DNA of 64,000 nucleotides, from contig RWJK01000523.1 in NCBI GenBank assembly GCA_004335835.1, positions 33,806-97,805 on the forward strand, given 5' to 3'. The notes below the pieces were generated by a model. The model was not told where the DNA came from, did not search any database, and saw only the letters and a program-made list of their open reading frames with translations. Numbering within the stretch: position 1 is the stretch's first letter; the number at the start of each line of letters is the position of its first letter. The stretch is from Scenedesmus sp. ARA3 (Eukaryota; Chlorophyta; Chlorophyceae; Sphaeropleales; Scenedesmaceae). Below, one piece after another: positions 10,679 to 21,112 of the stretch. Made by a program: the position numbers and the translations under genes.

Positions 10679-11492
10679 GCGCCAAGCATTTCAGCCACAC
10701 CATATCACGGAGCAGTGGTGTTGCTTTTCAGCGGCTGCTGCTTCTGTGTGATAAGGCAAATACCTGCTGCTTGGTCAGCAGCATTACAGCTACTGCGGCT
10801 GCTGACATCGCTCCTGCAGCTGCTTCTGCTCCTGCTCCTGCTGCTGCTGCTAGCCATTTAGCAAGATGGAGTGCGCTCACCCGCTCCAGCAGCCGGTCTT
10901 TCTCTGTGTCAATCTTCTCCCCTGTGCGCACCAAGTCATAGTCTGCTTGCTGGCAGGTGGGCACGATGAGCATGCCTGACAGGTTCACATCAGGGAAGAC
11001 ACTTTGCACCTCCCGAGCCATGGCTGGGGGGCAGGCTGCACAGCAGATGAAATAAAAGAAACACAATGACAGTAACAGTTGACTGGTCAATGACTAGCAT
11101 CCTGGGAGGATGGTGTATGGCGAGTTGCAGGACACGCTACTTCGAACAGAACTGAATGGCTTGCATTGATGCTGCGACTTGCCGGCTTGCAGGCATCCAG
11201 ATGTGTTCAAAAGACATCAAATAATCGGGACTATGCTGGTGTTTTGCGTTCCTGCTGTAGAACTTGGCTGCGCCACTACTGCTGCTACCCTGCACTGCTG
11301 CTGCCGGGTGTCCCAGTTTGGTACACACGCTGCTGCTGCCCACATACCGTGAACAGAGTACTCCATGTTCCACAGGCTGGTTGATATGGGAGTAAGAGCC
11401 ATTGCTGCAGACTTCCTGCTAGCCAAACGATTGAATGGAACAGACAGCCGTGAATTCAGTGCAGCTTGTAATGGCGAGCAAGGCGAGGGCAT
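9847..11492 (-). CDS. MMADHC: MMADHC / CblD-like cobalamin trafficking protein
   Basis: Homologue of the protein that with CblC (MMACHC) channels vitamin B12 to cytosolic methionine synthase and mitochondrial methylmalonyl-CoA mutase. Exons 11348-11492, 10881-11035, 10544-10630, 10222-10314 and 9847-9981 join in phase to 204 aa. The body follows the family: CPPAMAREVQSVFPDV (human CPDWLRKDFQDLFPEV), WCDYIDPCSGLP (human WADFIDPSSGL), TNNVYPEVEGLSILLGF, and the conserved Cys pair in GCCK (residues 157-160). The first exon encodes a Ser/Arg-rich stretch with almost no acidic residues, compatible with a mitochondrial presequence, but its assignment is the least certain part. Shorter than the human protein because of a short N-terminal region. 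Divergent from the GNAT gene. Confidence 0.85.
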
Positions 11493-11712
11493 TCAGGGAG
11501 ACAGCAACTGTTCACCATCGAGCATGAGTAATTCGATTGCGTTCACACCCCGGTTACTAGTACATTTGTCATGGGTCCAAGCCCTGGCTGTGAACATCAT
11601 GTTCATCTCCGAACATGTGCAGCGCTGGCCAATCTGTTTAACTGCGTGTGATTGCCACTGCAACTACTAAAACAGTATGATCCGCTGTCCGGCTATTGCG
11701 TAACCACCAACC
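11493..11712. promoter_or_regulatory. Shared intergenic region between divergent MMADHC and GNAT genes
   Basis: Only 220 bases separate the two predicted ATGs, which face away from each other, so both promoters and 5' leaders must fit here or overlap. No clear TATA box seen. Confidence 0.45.
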
Positions 11713-13462
11713 ATGCTGCTGTCTGACCCCAGACCTTCCTCGTTGCTTCAGCGACACCAAAGTTGCAAAACACCGGGCAAAGTTGACTTCAATGCACGAC
11801 GCTACAATCCACACAGGGTTATTGCTCGGCCTGGTCATCAACAGCAGCGTCATAGATTGCCAGCAACTTCTGCTACTGCTGCTGCAGCTCCAAAGGTCAG
11901 CTCATGTGACGCATGTGATTTGATTTGGGTTATTAGCTGGACACACAACACGCAGCAAGCTTTTTTATCATGTCTAGCATCTTTCTGCCATACATTCCTG
12001 CAGCTTGCACGGTTGGATCTGCTGTCTAGTGCATGATCAACCTCCGGGGCCCTGCATGTGCTGGATGCGCTTGCAGGAAAAGCAGAAGCTGACAGCAGAG
12101 AAGCAGCAGCTGCTCAAGCAGATACTAAACTACAGTTATGAGGTGCGCACTTTGTTATACTGTACTGCCGGTGTTCTTTCTCATGCGTGTATGTGTGCAA
12201 GCAAAGGCACACTTTTGCAGCACCCAGTGCACTGACAAGCCGCATGCATCTTCACAAGGCCATTTGTGCAATACGACAGCAGCATCGGCTGCGAATATGT
12301 GGGCCCAACAGGCAGTGCTGCAGTCTCTGATGCCACCGCTGGACTGTCTTTCACCTGCCACAGGCAGCAGCAACGGAATGCAGGCAGCGTTCTGCAGCAG
12401 CAATCAGCTACCACACATGTATCTTCCCAGCAAGGGCAGCAGGGCTCCTGTTGCGTCACCCAGCATGCAGCTGCTGCTGTCATGACCACCCTGCTGCTGC
12501 TGCTTCAGGTTGAAACTGATGGCGGCAGGCTGGTGATTGGTGTGATGCGTGAGGGGCAGCTACCGCGCTGCGCCGACCTGCTGGCTGACACCTTTGTGGA
12601 CACAAAGGGCATACAGGCATATAGGTGGGCAAAAAAGTAGTACTTGATCACAGTGTGTCGGCGACAGCATCAGAGAAGCTTGGCTGGGATTGGCTGCGCA
12701 GACATGCTGGCTGACACTTTTGTGGGCACATGTGTACAAAGGGCAAACAGGCCTACAGGTGGGGTCAGCAACAGTGAAGGCAGAGTCAGCACATGGTTTG
12801 GAGCACCATCTTCACTTCATGTGGTGATGTGATGGCATGCCGCATATCTGGCAACCCATTCACATGCCTTCTGCGAGTGGGGTTGATAAGTAGGCAGCGT
12901 CGCACGGTCATTGTTGCTGCTGCTGCTGCTCACCCGGCACTGGTGTTGACCCAACGTACAAGTTTTGATGCAGGGTTCGTTCACTTCCTCTCTGTTGCAC
13001 AGCAAAGTATGCACCTGTACAATACAATCTGCATGTGTCCTGTTTATCGGCATGCAGGCATGTAGGCATTAGACAAGGCAAGGCATTGACAAGCGTGCAG
13101 CAACTTTATACCAGCACCAAAGGACACCATGCGTAGTAGCCTGCAGTTATGATAACCTGTGTGTTGTGCGCTGCTTGCAGGCGCTACGTGCGCCGCAACA
13201 TCCTCACGTACCTCGAGCAGCACCACAAGATGCCGCCTGCTGCAGTGGTGCTCACAGCCGTGCTGCACAGCACAGTGCCGGTGAATAACGAGGGCGACTC
13301 ACTCATGCTGGAAGGCAGCTTGCCAGAGCTGCTGCCCAGCAGCAGCAGCAGCAGCAGCAGCAGTGTAACAGCAGTGAGGGCTGGCAGCAGTGATGCAGCA
13401 GCAGGTGCTGCTGGTGTTGCTGATGCGCAGGGCAGCCCATCCAGCAGCAGCAGTAGCAGCAG

Positions 13463-13499
<37 letters not shown>

Positions 13500-13646
13500 C
13501 AATGGAGCTGGTGGGGAAAGCAGCCAGCAAATCATGGCAGCAGTGAAAGCATCAGAGATTTCACCGGCAACGACAGCAGCATGGGCAGCGGTGGTGTTGC
13601 AGTATCATTTAGCAGTGGCAGCGAGAGCATACCAGTGCTAGGAACA

Positions 13647-13678
<32 letters not shown>

Positions 13679-14950
13679 CAGCACTAGCAGCAGCACTAGC
13701 GGCAGCAGCAGTAGCAGTGACCGCATCAGTGGCTTTGTAGGGAATGTTGTGCAGCAGTTAGCGACTGGCCTGGGCTTGCAGCAGCAGCAGCAGCAGCAGC
13801 AGCAGACGCGCGTGGTTCAGCAGCTGGTGGGAGTGGCTGAAGTGAGCTTCAGCGAATCCACTCGTTCAGCATACCTCACACTGAACCCTCCCAGGGTGAG
13901 TTTGGAAAAGACAATGTAGTGCACCAGCAGCGGTGTGCGTGTAACAGTCCAACAGCAAGCCTCTCGGATTGTGGAGCACACTGCGCCATCAGGAGGGCAG
14001 CGTCTCACCTGCCTGCAGCTGCTTGCCCTGCATGCTTCTTGTCTCAACAGCTGGGTCAAGCGCAGTCCTTGCCTGCATACGCGCGTGGTGTCGAGTGAAG
14101 CCAAGTGCATCACGCAGCTACTTAGTCCACATCTGAGTCGGGGACGCTGTTATTGTGCTTGACATTCTGCTGCTGCTGCTGCTGCTGCTGCCGCGTGCAG
14201 AAGTGTGCGTACCTGTGCAACATGGCTGTGTCCAACGAGTGCAGGCGCAAGGGAGTGGCCAGCCACCTCATAGCAGCCATAGAAGACATGTGCAACCTGG
14301 CAGGTGGGACGGCAGCTGCTGGACGCAGTGGTTCAGCGCTTTGATTTGCCTGCGAATACTGTTATCAGCTGTTGGTTGTCTGTCCTTAGCATGCTCAACC
14401 GCTTCTTTGCAACTATATTCAGCGTGCACTACTGTGCATGCCCAGCACATTTGATGGATCCCGCTTCATAGCAGCCTTACGATTATGCACTGACCTGGTC
14501 AAATAAAGCACCCCTCAACTTGATCCATGCATCCCTGTGCAGGCGAGCGCGACGTGTACCTGCATGTGAACATGTTGAGCAACCACCACAGAGCTCGCTC
14601 CCATCCCATGCCACGATGTTGCGCTGACCCTTTTTCACTGCACCCGTTTCCCTGCAGGCGAGCGCGACGTGTACCTGCACCTGCGCATCAAGGACGAGGC
14701 CACAGCAGGCCTGCTGTACACCAAGGTGGGCTTCAGGCCCCACAAGAAGGACTGGCCGCTGCTGCTGCTGCTGGGCCAGGAGCCGCGCTTCCTGATGCGC
14801 AAGCAGCTGCCGGCAGCCAGGCCGCTGCAGGGGCGGGTGGCGCTGCCAGAGCAGCAGCAGCAGCAGCAAGAGGAGGGTGCGGCGGCTGGCAGCGTTGAGC
14901 GGCAGCAGGAAGCTGCAGCTGTGGAAGCAGCAGCATCGTCAGCAGCATGA
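11713..14950 (+). CDS. Plastid-type GNAT family N-acetyltransferase with poly-Ser insertion (491 aa)
   Basis: Exons 11713-11895, 12077-12142, 12509-12624, 13181-13895, 14201-14303 and 14658-14950; every phase agrees. Exon 1 encodes a basic, Ser/Arg/His/Gln-rich stretch like a chloroplast transit peptide. The catalytic domain starts at VETDGGRLVIGVM and has the acetyl-CoA site at residues 375-380 (RRKGVA, the R/Q-x-x-G-x-G/A motif), preceded by beta strand CAYLCNMAVS. It ends with LLYTKVGFRPHKKDW. This matches plant plastid GNATs that acetylate protein N-termini or lysines; the substrate here cannot be read. Exon 4 inserts about 130 low-complexity residues, mainly poly-Ser and poly-Gln, between early and core strands. 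Exons 3 and 6 have partial copies in neighbouring introns, and the C-terminal tail is copied after the stop. Confidence 0.82.
12688..12763 (+). repeat. Downstream partial copy of GNAT exon 3 with donor
   Basis: It encodes CADMLADTFVGT, repeating exon 3's CADLLADTFVDTKG at 12570-12624, and ends in CAGGTGGGG, a GTGGGG-type donor like that of the true exon (GTGGGC). It lies in the intron immediately downstream. Confidence 0.7.
14530..14580 (+). repeat. Upstream partial copy of GNAT exon 6 with acceptor
   Basis: A CTGTGCAG acceptor followed by GERDVYLHV duplicates the true exon 6 start (CCTGCAG|GERDVYLHL at 14658). The unit is 117 bases. Using the upstream site would lead into a stop-containing sequence, so it is probably spliced out. 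Confidence 0.75.
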
Positions 14951-14954
14951 CAGC

Positions 14955-15189
14955 GGGCCGCGGCCACCTTCAAGAAGGACTAATCGCCGCTGCCGCTGCT
15001 GCTGCTGCTGGGCAAGGCGCACCGCTTTTTGATGCGCAAGCAGCTGCCAGCAGCCAGGCCGCTGCAGGGGCAGGTGGCGCTGCCGCAGCAGCAGCAGCAA
15101 GGAGAGCCGGAGGAGGGTGCGGCGGCTGGCAGCGTTGAGCGGGTGCAGGAAGCGGCGGCTGTGGAAGCAGCTGCGTCATCGGCAGCATG
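14955..15189 (+). repeat. Second copy of the GNAT C-terminal tail, downstream of the stop codon
   Basis: The 230 bases after the GNAT stop repeat the end of exon 6 nearly in full: FKKD, LLLLLGKAHRFLMRKQLPAARPL and the EEGAAAGSVER tail, ending with its own TGA. The first copy's stop keeps it untranslated, and a TAA (FKKD-stop) breaks its frame. It is therefore 3' UTR, placed before a TGTAA motif at 15232. Confidence 0.8.
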
Positions 15190-15231
15190 ACACGGGGCGG
15201 CAGCTGTTTGTTTGGATGAGAGCAGCTGGCT

Positions 15232-15236
15232 TGTAA
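15232..15236 (+). promoter_or_regulatory. Candidate TGTAA poly(A) signal of the GNAT gene
   Basis: TGTAA, the usual green-algal poly(A) motif, about 280 bases after the GNAT stop and just past the duplicated tail. Confidence 0.45.
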
Positions 15237-16011
15237 GAGAGAGTATGGCAGTTTTTTGTGTGTGCTGACATGTTCTGTCTGGGGTTGTGCAAATGCTGAG
15301 GCTGTTTTGTTGCGTTGCAGTTTGTCTGTCAGACAGTGTCAGACAGTGTCAGATGTGCGCTAATTATGTTTTGCCGTGTTAGAGCAGTTGGCCTCGGCAG
15401 TTGCATGGCTTGAGTAAGGATTAGTGCAGTTAGTGGTATGATGGTGATGTGCGAGATGTCTGAGAGGTGCACAAACAGAGGGTGCAACCATAAGTTGTCG
15501 AGGCTTTGGGCCCGCATGGGTTTTTTGGCCGCTTGCAGTGGCACACGTGGCCTGATCTGTGGGGCCGATGGCAATGCGTTGAGGCGTGTTTTGGGGATGT
15601 ACGTTGGCAGCACCAGGCTTCCCTGCTTGACCAGAACGTTCTGCCTAGCTGGGTGCGGCAGAAGGCCTTGCGTCAACCAGCGTATTGGCGTGTTTGCAAA
15701 CACGCCAGCGCACCAATTGGGTAACGCCAGCGCTGTCACAGACAACATGCTGACGATGCTTGATCACCACATATGGCAGCATGTAACTACACGAAGGCTC
15801 TCGCAGGCCCCACGGCAAAACTGCCGGACTGTTGCAGTACCAACCATGCTCTGCCAGCTAGCAGCCAGCTGGCTTGCAGCAGCTACCACCAGCATGCACT
15901 TGTACACACCAGCATTGCTTGAAGGTGCGCAGCTGTGCATGACCAGCGTCCTTCGGGATCCTGGCTTTGTCTAGACTTCGTCATTTTACACCAGCCACAG
16001 CGCTGCGCCAG
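15237..16011. other. Intergenic between convergent GNAT and MATE genes
   Basis: It contains a short tandem cagacagtgt repeat near 15331-15350 and a perfect 20-bp palindrome at 15687-15706 (ggcgtgtttgcaaacacgcc). A 178-codon plus-strand open frame (15438-15974) and overlapping minus-strand frames exist. They show no recognised motif and have unusual Trp/Cys/His-rich translations, so I do not call a gene. Confidence 0.5.
15986..15990 (-). promoter_or_regulatory. Candidate TGTAA poly(A) signal of the MATE gene
   Basis: TTACA on the plus strand (TGTAA on the sense strand), 22 bases beyond the MATE stop codon at 16012-16014. Confidence 0.5.
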
Positions 16012-19000
16012 CTAGTGCCCAAAGCTGGGCGCCACTTTGCCCGAGGCTGCAGCCTGCCGCAGCAGCCCCTGCACGCGCTCCACCTCGCGCTGCCAGTCCC
16101 AGCGCAGCAGCAGCGCCAGCAGCACCACGGCCTGCAGCACATGCAACACAAGTGCAGCGGTTCAATCATTGCAATTGGTCTGGCTGCGGGCTGTAGAAAA
16201 ATCGTATTTGCTTGATGGAGGTGACGGCGGGGGGTGCACAGGGCAGCTTTGTTGCAGGCATGTTGCATCACCAAGCCATGCTCAGACCACACAGCAGACA
16301 CAGCCCATCGTCTCTTGCACTAGCTGCCAGCCCCCGCACACCTGCACCGCCGCCCCTGCAGCCACGCCCCACCAGAAGCCATGGATGCGCATGCCGCCCC
16401 TGAAGGCCAGCATGCACTGCAACGAGCTGCTCTGATCCCAGGCATGTGGACAACCACCAGGCAACTCCCAAGTCATCAGACACAACCCCCTATATCATTC
16501 AGCCGCTGCTCTGTCGCTCTGTGCCTCTCTTTCCCTCTCAATCCCTTCACAAAACACTTGATTTGCCACTAATACGCACCTGCACTGCCGCCCCCGCAGC
16601 CACGCCCCACCAGAAGCCATGGATGCCCATGCCGCCCCTGAAGGCCAGCCACGCAGCCAGCGGCACACCCACCACCCAGTACCTGCGGCAACAACATTAC
16701 TCTGTTAGTATTTTATAACCTGATCAAATAAAGCAAAAGCAGCTAGGCATTCAGCGGCATGCCAACCAACCGGTACCTGCGGCAGCACAGCAGTACTTTG
16801 GTTTGCTATGTTTGTGCATTGGACTCTGTATAACACACACATTGGGCACGTCGACCACCCAGTACCTTGGGCAGCAACACAGAAGATGTGTTCAGCATGG
16901 GGTTTCTACCACCCACTCTTTGAACCACACATAGCAGGGCTCACAACATATCAACATGCTCACCCGATGAAGTTGATGGCCGCGCCCAGCATCTGCCGCC
17001 CAGCCCCTCTCAGGCAGCCTCCCACCACAGCATTCACACCATCAAAGAACACCAGGCCCGCCAGCAGCGGCAGCACGCTGCAGCAGCTGGCAATGACCGC
17101 AGGGTCATTCGTAAACAGCGCCACCAGGTGCCTGCCCCACAGGCTGATGCTCAGGCTGAGGGCGGCTTGCAGGAAAGCGCCTGAGGCGATGCCACCTAGG
17201 AAAGCTCGCTTGGCGGTGGCAGCGTGGCCTGTGGTCGAACATGGTCAAACACAGCAAGAGGCGGGAACAGCAGACCGTCAGCTGTAGTGTGATGGTCAAG
17301 CTGAGTGCTGCTTGCAGGAAGGCGCCTGAGGCAATGCCTCCTAGAAAAGGTCGCTTGGCAGTCGCAGCGTGGCCTGCAGTCAAACATGGTCAACGCAGCA
17401 AGAGGCGGGAACTGCAGACCGTCAGCTGTAGTGCGATGCTCAGGCTGAGGGCGGCTTGCAGGAAAGCGCCTGAGGGCATGCCTCCTAGAAAAGGCCGCTT
17501 GGCGGTGGCAGCGTTGGCCTGAACAGACAGCGGCGGGACACAGCAGGCAGTCAGCAATGTTGTGAAGCTCCAGCTGAGTGCTGCTTGCAGGAAAGCGCCT
17601 GAGGCGATGCCTCGTAATAAAGCCCGCTTGGCGGTGGCAGTGTGGCCTGTGGTCAAACATGGTCAGAGCAACAAGAGGCGGGAACAGCAGAAAGTCAGCT
17701 GTTGTGTGATGCTCAGGCTGAGTGCTTGCAGGAAAGCTCCTGAGGCGATGCCACCCAAGAAAGCTCGCTTGGCGGTGGCAGCATGGCCTGAACAGACAGC
17801 AATGTGTGGCACAACAGGCGGCGGGACAACAATAGCTGATAAGGTATGTTGTGATGCTCAGGCTGAGGGCAGCTTGCAGGAAAGCTCCTGAGGCGATGCC
17901 ACCTAAGAAAGTTTGCTTGGCGATGGCAGCATGGCCTGTGGTCAAACATGGTCAAAGCAGCAAGATTAGCCGGCAAAAGCCGGACGTACTACTCAATAAG
18001 CTCAGGTGTGTCAATGAGAAGCAGCAGGAGTTGTTGCATGCCTGTGCAGCCAGCACAGGCAAACTTACAGGCTCTTCTCGGCATGCTCACAGCACAGCGC
18101 AGCAGATCCAATGTTGAAAGTGGAGCTGCAAATGCCCAGGCTGCGACTATGTGTGTTTCAAACTGATGACATTCAGCAGGCTGCGCAATATTGCTGGACT
18201 GGCCTCACCTGCCCCCATCGCGTTGCCTATGCTGGTGTTGACAGCGGCACCCAAGCCCAGCGGCAGCATATACCTGCACAAGGGCAGCAGCAGCAGCAGC
18301 CAGCAGCAGTGAGCAAACACAAATGGGCCCTTAGGTTGGACTATTCCTGTGAACAGGGCTGTGAAGCTGCTCAGGCAAGGACGTCCAAGTGCTGCTATAG
18401 AGGGTCGCTGCGTTGCTGCATGTGTAAGGTCAGACAATGCAGCTCAGGGAAACAGGAGACTGCTGCTGCGCTGTGCTGTGCTGCGCTGTGTCGCGCTGTG
18501 CTGTTGCATGTGCCGTGCTGTGCTGTGTGATCAGCTCACATCCAGGCGTTGATGTTGAGGGTCTGTGACGCTGCCTGGGCATGCATTAGCGATTGGGGGT
18601 TGCTGCGCAGCTGCAGATGTGAGGTCAGACGATGCAGCTCAAGGAAACAGGAGACTGCTGCTGCGCTGTGCTGTGCTGCGCTGTGTCGCGCTGTGCTGTT
18701 GAATGTGCCGTGCTGTGCTGTGCTGAGATCGGCTCACATCCATGCGTTGATGTTGAGGCACACGCCCATGGTGGACAGTGCCACCTCAGCATTGGGCAGC
18801 AGGCCTGGCCAGCAGCAGCAGCAGCAGCAGCAGGAGGTTTGAGGAGCAGCAGACAGCAACAGCAGTAGAATTGTGTTAACAGCAGCAGCAGCAACAGCAG
18901 CAGCGCGGTGCAAGGGTACATGTGGGCAGCAGTAGCTGCAACTGGGCTGCTGAGCATGCCAGCATTAAGCATGGATAGTTTTTCAAGCAGCCACGTTCTG

Positions 19001-19327
19001 AACAGCCAAACAGGTGAGCACTATTCTATGCTTGGTGATCGGGTGCAGTCACAATCCAGCGTGACTACCATAGCCGAGTAGTAGACCATCACATATTGAT
19101 TTTTGGATTGTTGACGTCCTGGCTCACTGCAGCTTACTCTCCGCAGTGACTGAACATACCTGCCAGGATGAGGATGGTCCACAGCACCAGCCCACAGCAT
19201 TAATCAAATATAATAATCGAATTTCATGGTACCTGTAGTGATTGTACAGCAGCGCACCTGCCAGGATGAGGATGACCTCATACGCCCACCACTCCAGTGA
19301 AATCATGGCGGCTGCCGGCAACCCATA

Positions 19328-19365
<38 letters not shown>

Positions 19366-21079
19366 TTGAGGTACAGAGGCGCATGTGCGTGTATCATTGA
19401 TGCCCTCATGCGCCGCACCATGCCGCACAGCATGCACCTGCTGATTGATCTGCTTGTACGGCACAGACCTGCTGCAAAGCAGAGCGCTCAACGAGGCCAC
19501 ATCCATAGGCCAGCACAACCAATCCCCTGCATACACCACCCTACGCCTTCAAACTCTCTACGAGACACGCACACTGTTGATCGCTGTGCAAACCAAACTA
19601 CTGCCTCACTTCGTGTACTCGGGCCAGTCTGCAGAAGCCTCCCTTGACCAGCCTCCCCACGCCTGCCCTCCATGCGCAGTGCACACTGCTGACAAGACTC
19701 ATGTACGCAGCCCGTCAGCGCACACCTTCCCACCCTATTTCAGGTTCACACGCTTCACGAACGCCACCTAACAAGCCAATGCCAGCTGTATTGTTTTCAC
19801 ATTCTTGCTATTCAGAAACCTCTCAACCAGCTCACTTGATGTACTCTGGCCAGTCCGCATAAGCCTCCTTGGACCAGCCGCCCACGTCTGCTCACGCTTC
19901 CCTTCCATGCGCACCATTTTGCTGCACAACACGACCATGCCGCCTCTGCACAGACATCTCCGCTGCAAGGCAGATGGCCCGACTGCACCACCCACAAAAT
20001 GCAGCTCACCGAATCCCTACACTACCCTAGCCCTGCAAAAAACTCTACTGGACAAGACACTTGCAGCTGCAAGGTTGAATCATGTTGCTCACTTCATGTA
20101 CTCTGGCCAGTCTGCAAAGGCCTCTTTTGACCAGCCGCCCCACGTCTGCTCGCGCTTCCCTTCCATGCGCACCGCGCGCCACGCCACACAACTCAACAGC
20201 CCCAGCAGTGTCAGCAGCTGGCAGCTGATAAAAGCAAGGGCGGCGCCATCTAGGCCCAGTTGTGCCTTGACCATGAAGGCCCAGAAGATAAAAGGAGACG
20301 CGGCCAGCGTGGCGGCGCCTGCATGATTAATCGAGCAGCAGGAGCAGGAGCAGGAGCAGGAGCAGCAACAACAAGGACAACAGCATACGATGGTCAGCAG
20401 CAGCGTCAGCAGCTGGCAGCTGATGGAGGCCAGCGCAGCACCGTCCAGGCCTAGCTGCGCTTTGACCATGAAGGCCCAGAAGATGAAGGGGGAGGCAGCC
20501 AGCGTGGCGGCACCTGCGCAGTTGATCAAGCAGTAACAGCAGCAGCAGCAGCAGCAGCAGCAGAGGGTGGTTAGCAGCTGTGGGGTGTGGCAGCTAATGA
20601 AGGCCAGGGCAGCATCTCGTCCAGGCCTAGCTGTGCCTTGACCATGAAGGCCCAGAAGATGAAGGGGGAGGCAGCCAGCGTGGCGGCACCTGAAAGAGTC
20701 AGCAGCAGCAGCAGTTGCAAGAGGAGCAGCGGTAGCCGTCATGTTGCAGCAGTAGGGACATTGTTGGGCAGCGGCAACAAACTGTCAACAGCGGAAGGTG
20801 TGGCCTCAGGAGGCTGTCCAGCGCCGGTCCTACTGCTGCTGTGCGAGCTTCTGCTGCGATGCACTGCTGAAATGAGCTGGCGACTGTCTGCTGCCCCTTG
20901 CGCTTCCCCCTCTTCCCCATGCCATTCAAACCCCACAGACAGCAGCAGCGGCTAACCCCACTTGCTACACAGCTTATGCACCGGCCCATAAAAGCAGAAC
21001 ACCCTGATATATTCCCAAGCAGAGCAGCAGTCGCACCCAGCCTCACCAACAGCCAAGGTGGGCTTCACCGCGCGCTGCG

Positions 21080-21112
<33 letters not shown>

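Noticed and set aside
15438..15974. 178-codon plus-strand open frame between GNAT and MATE
   Set aside because: No motif, Cys/Trp/His-rich translation, equally long frames on the opposite strand; probably chance.
19297..19647. Plus-strand frame containing poly-Gln over the MATE region
   Set aside because: The MATE exon on the minus strand explains the sequence; the poly-Gln is the intronic CTG run read antisense.
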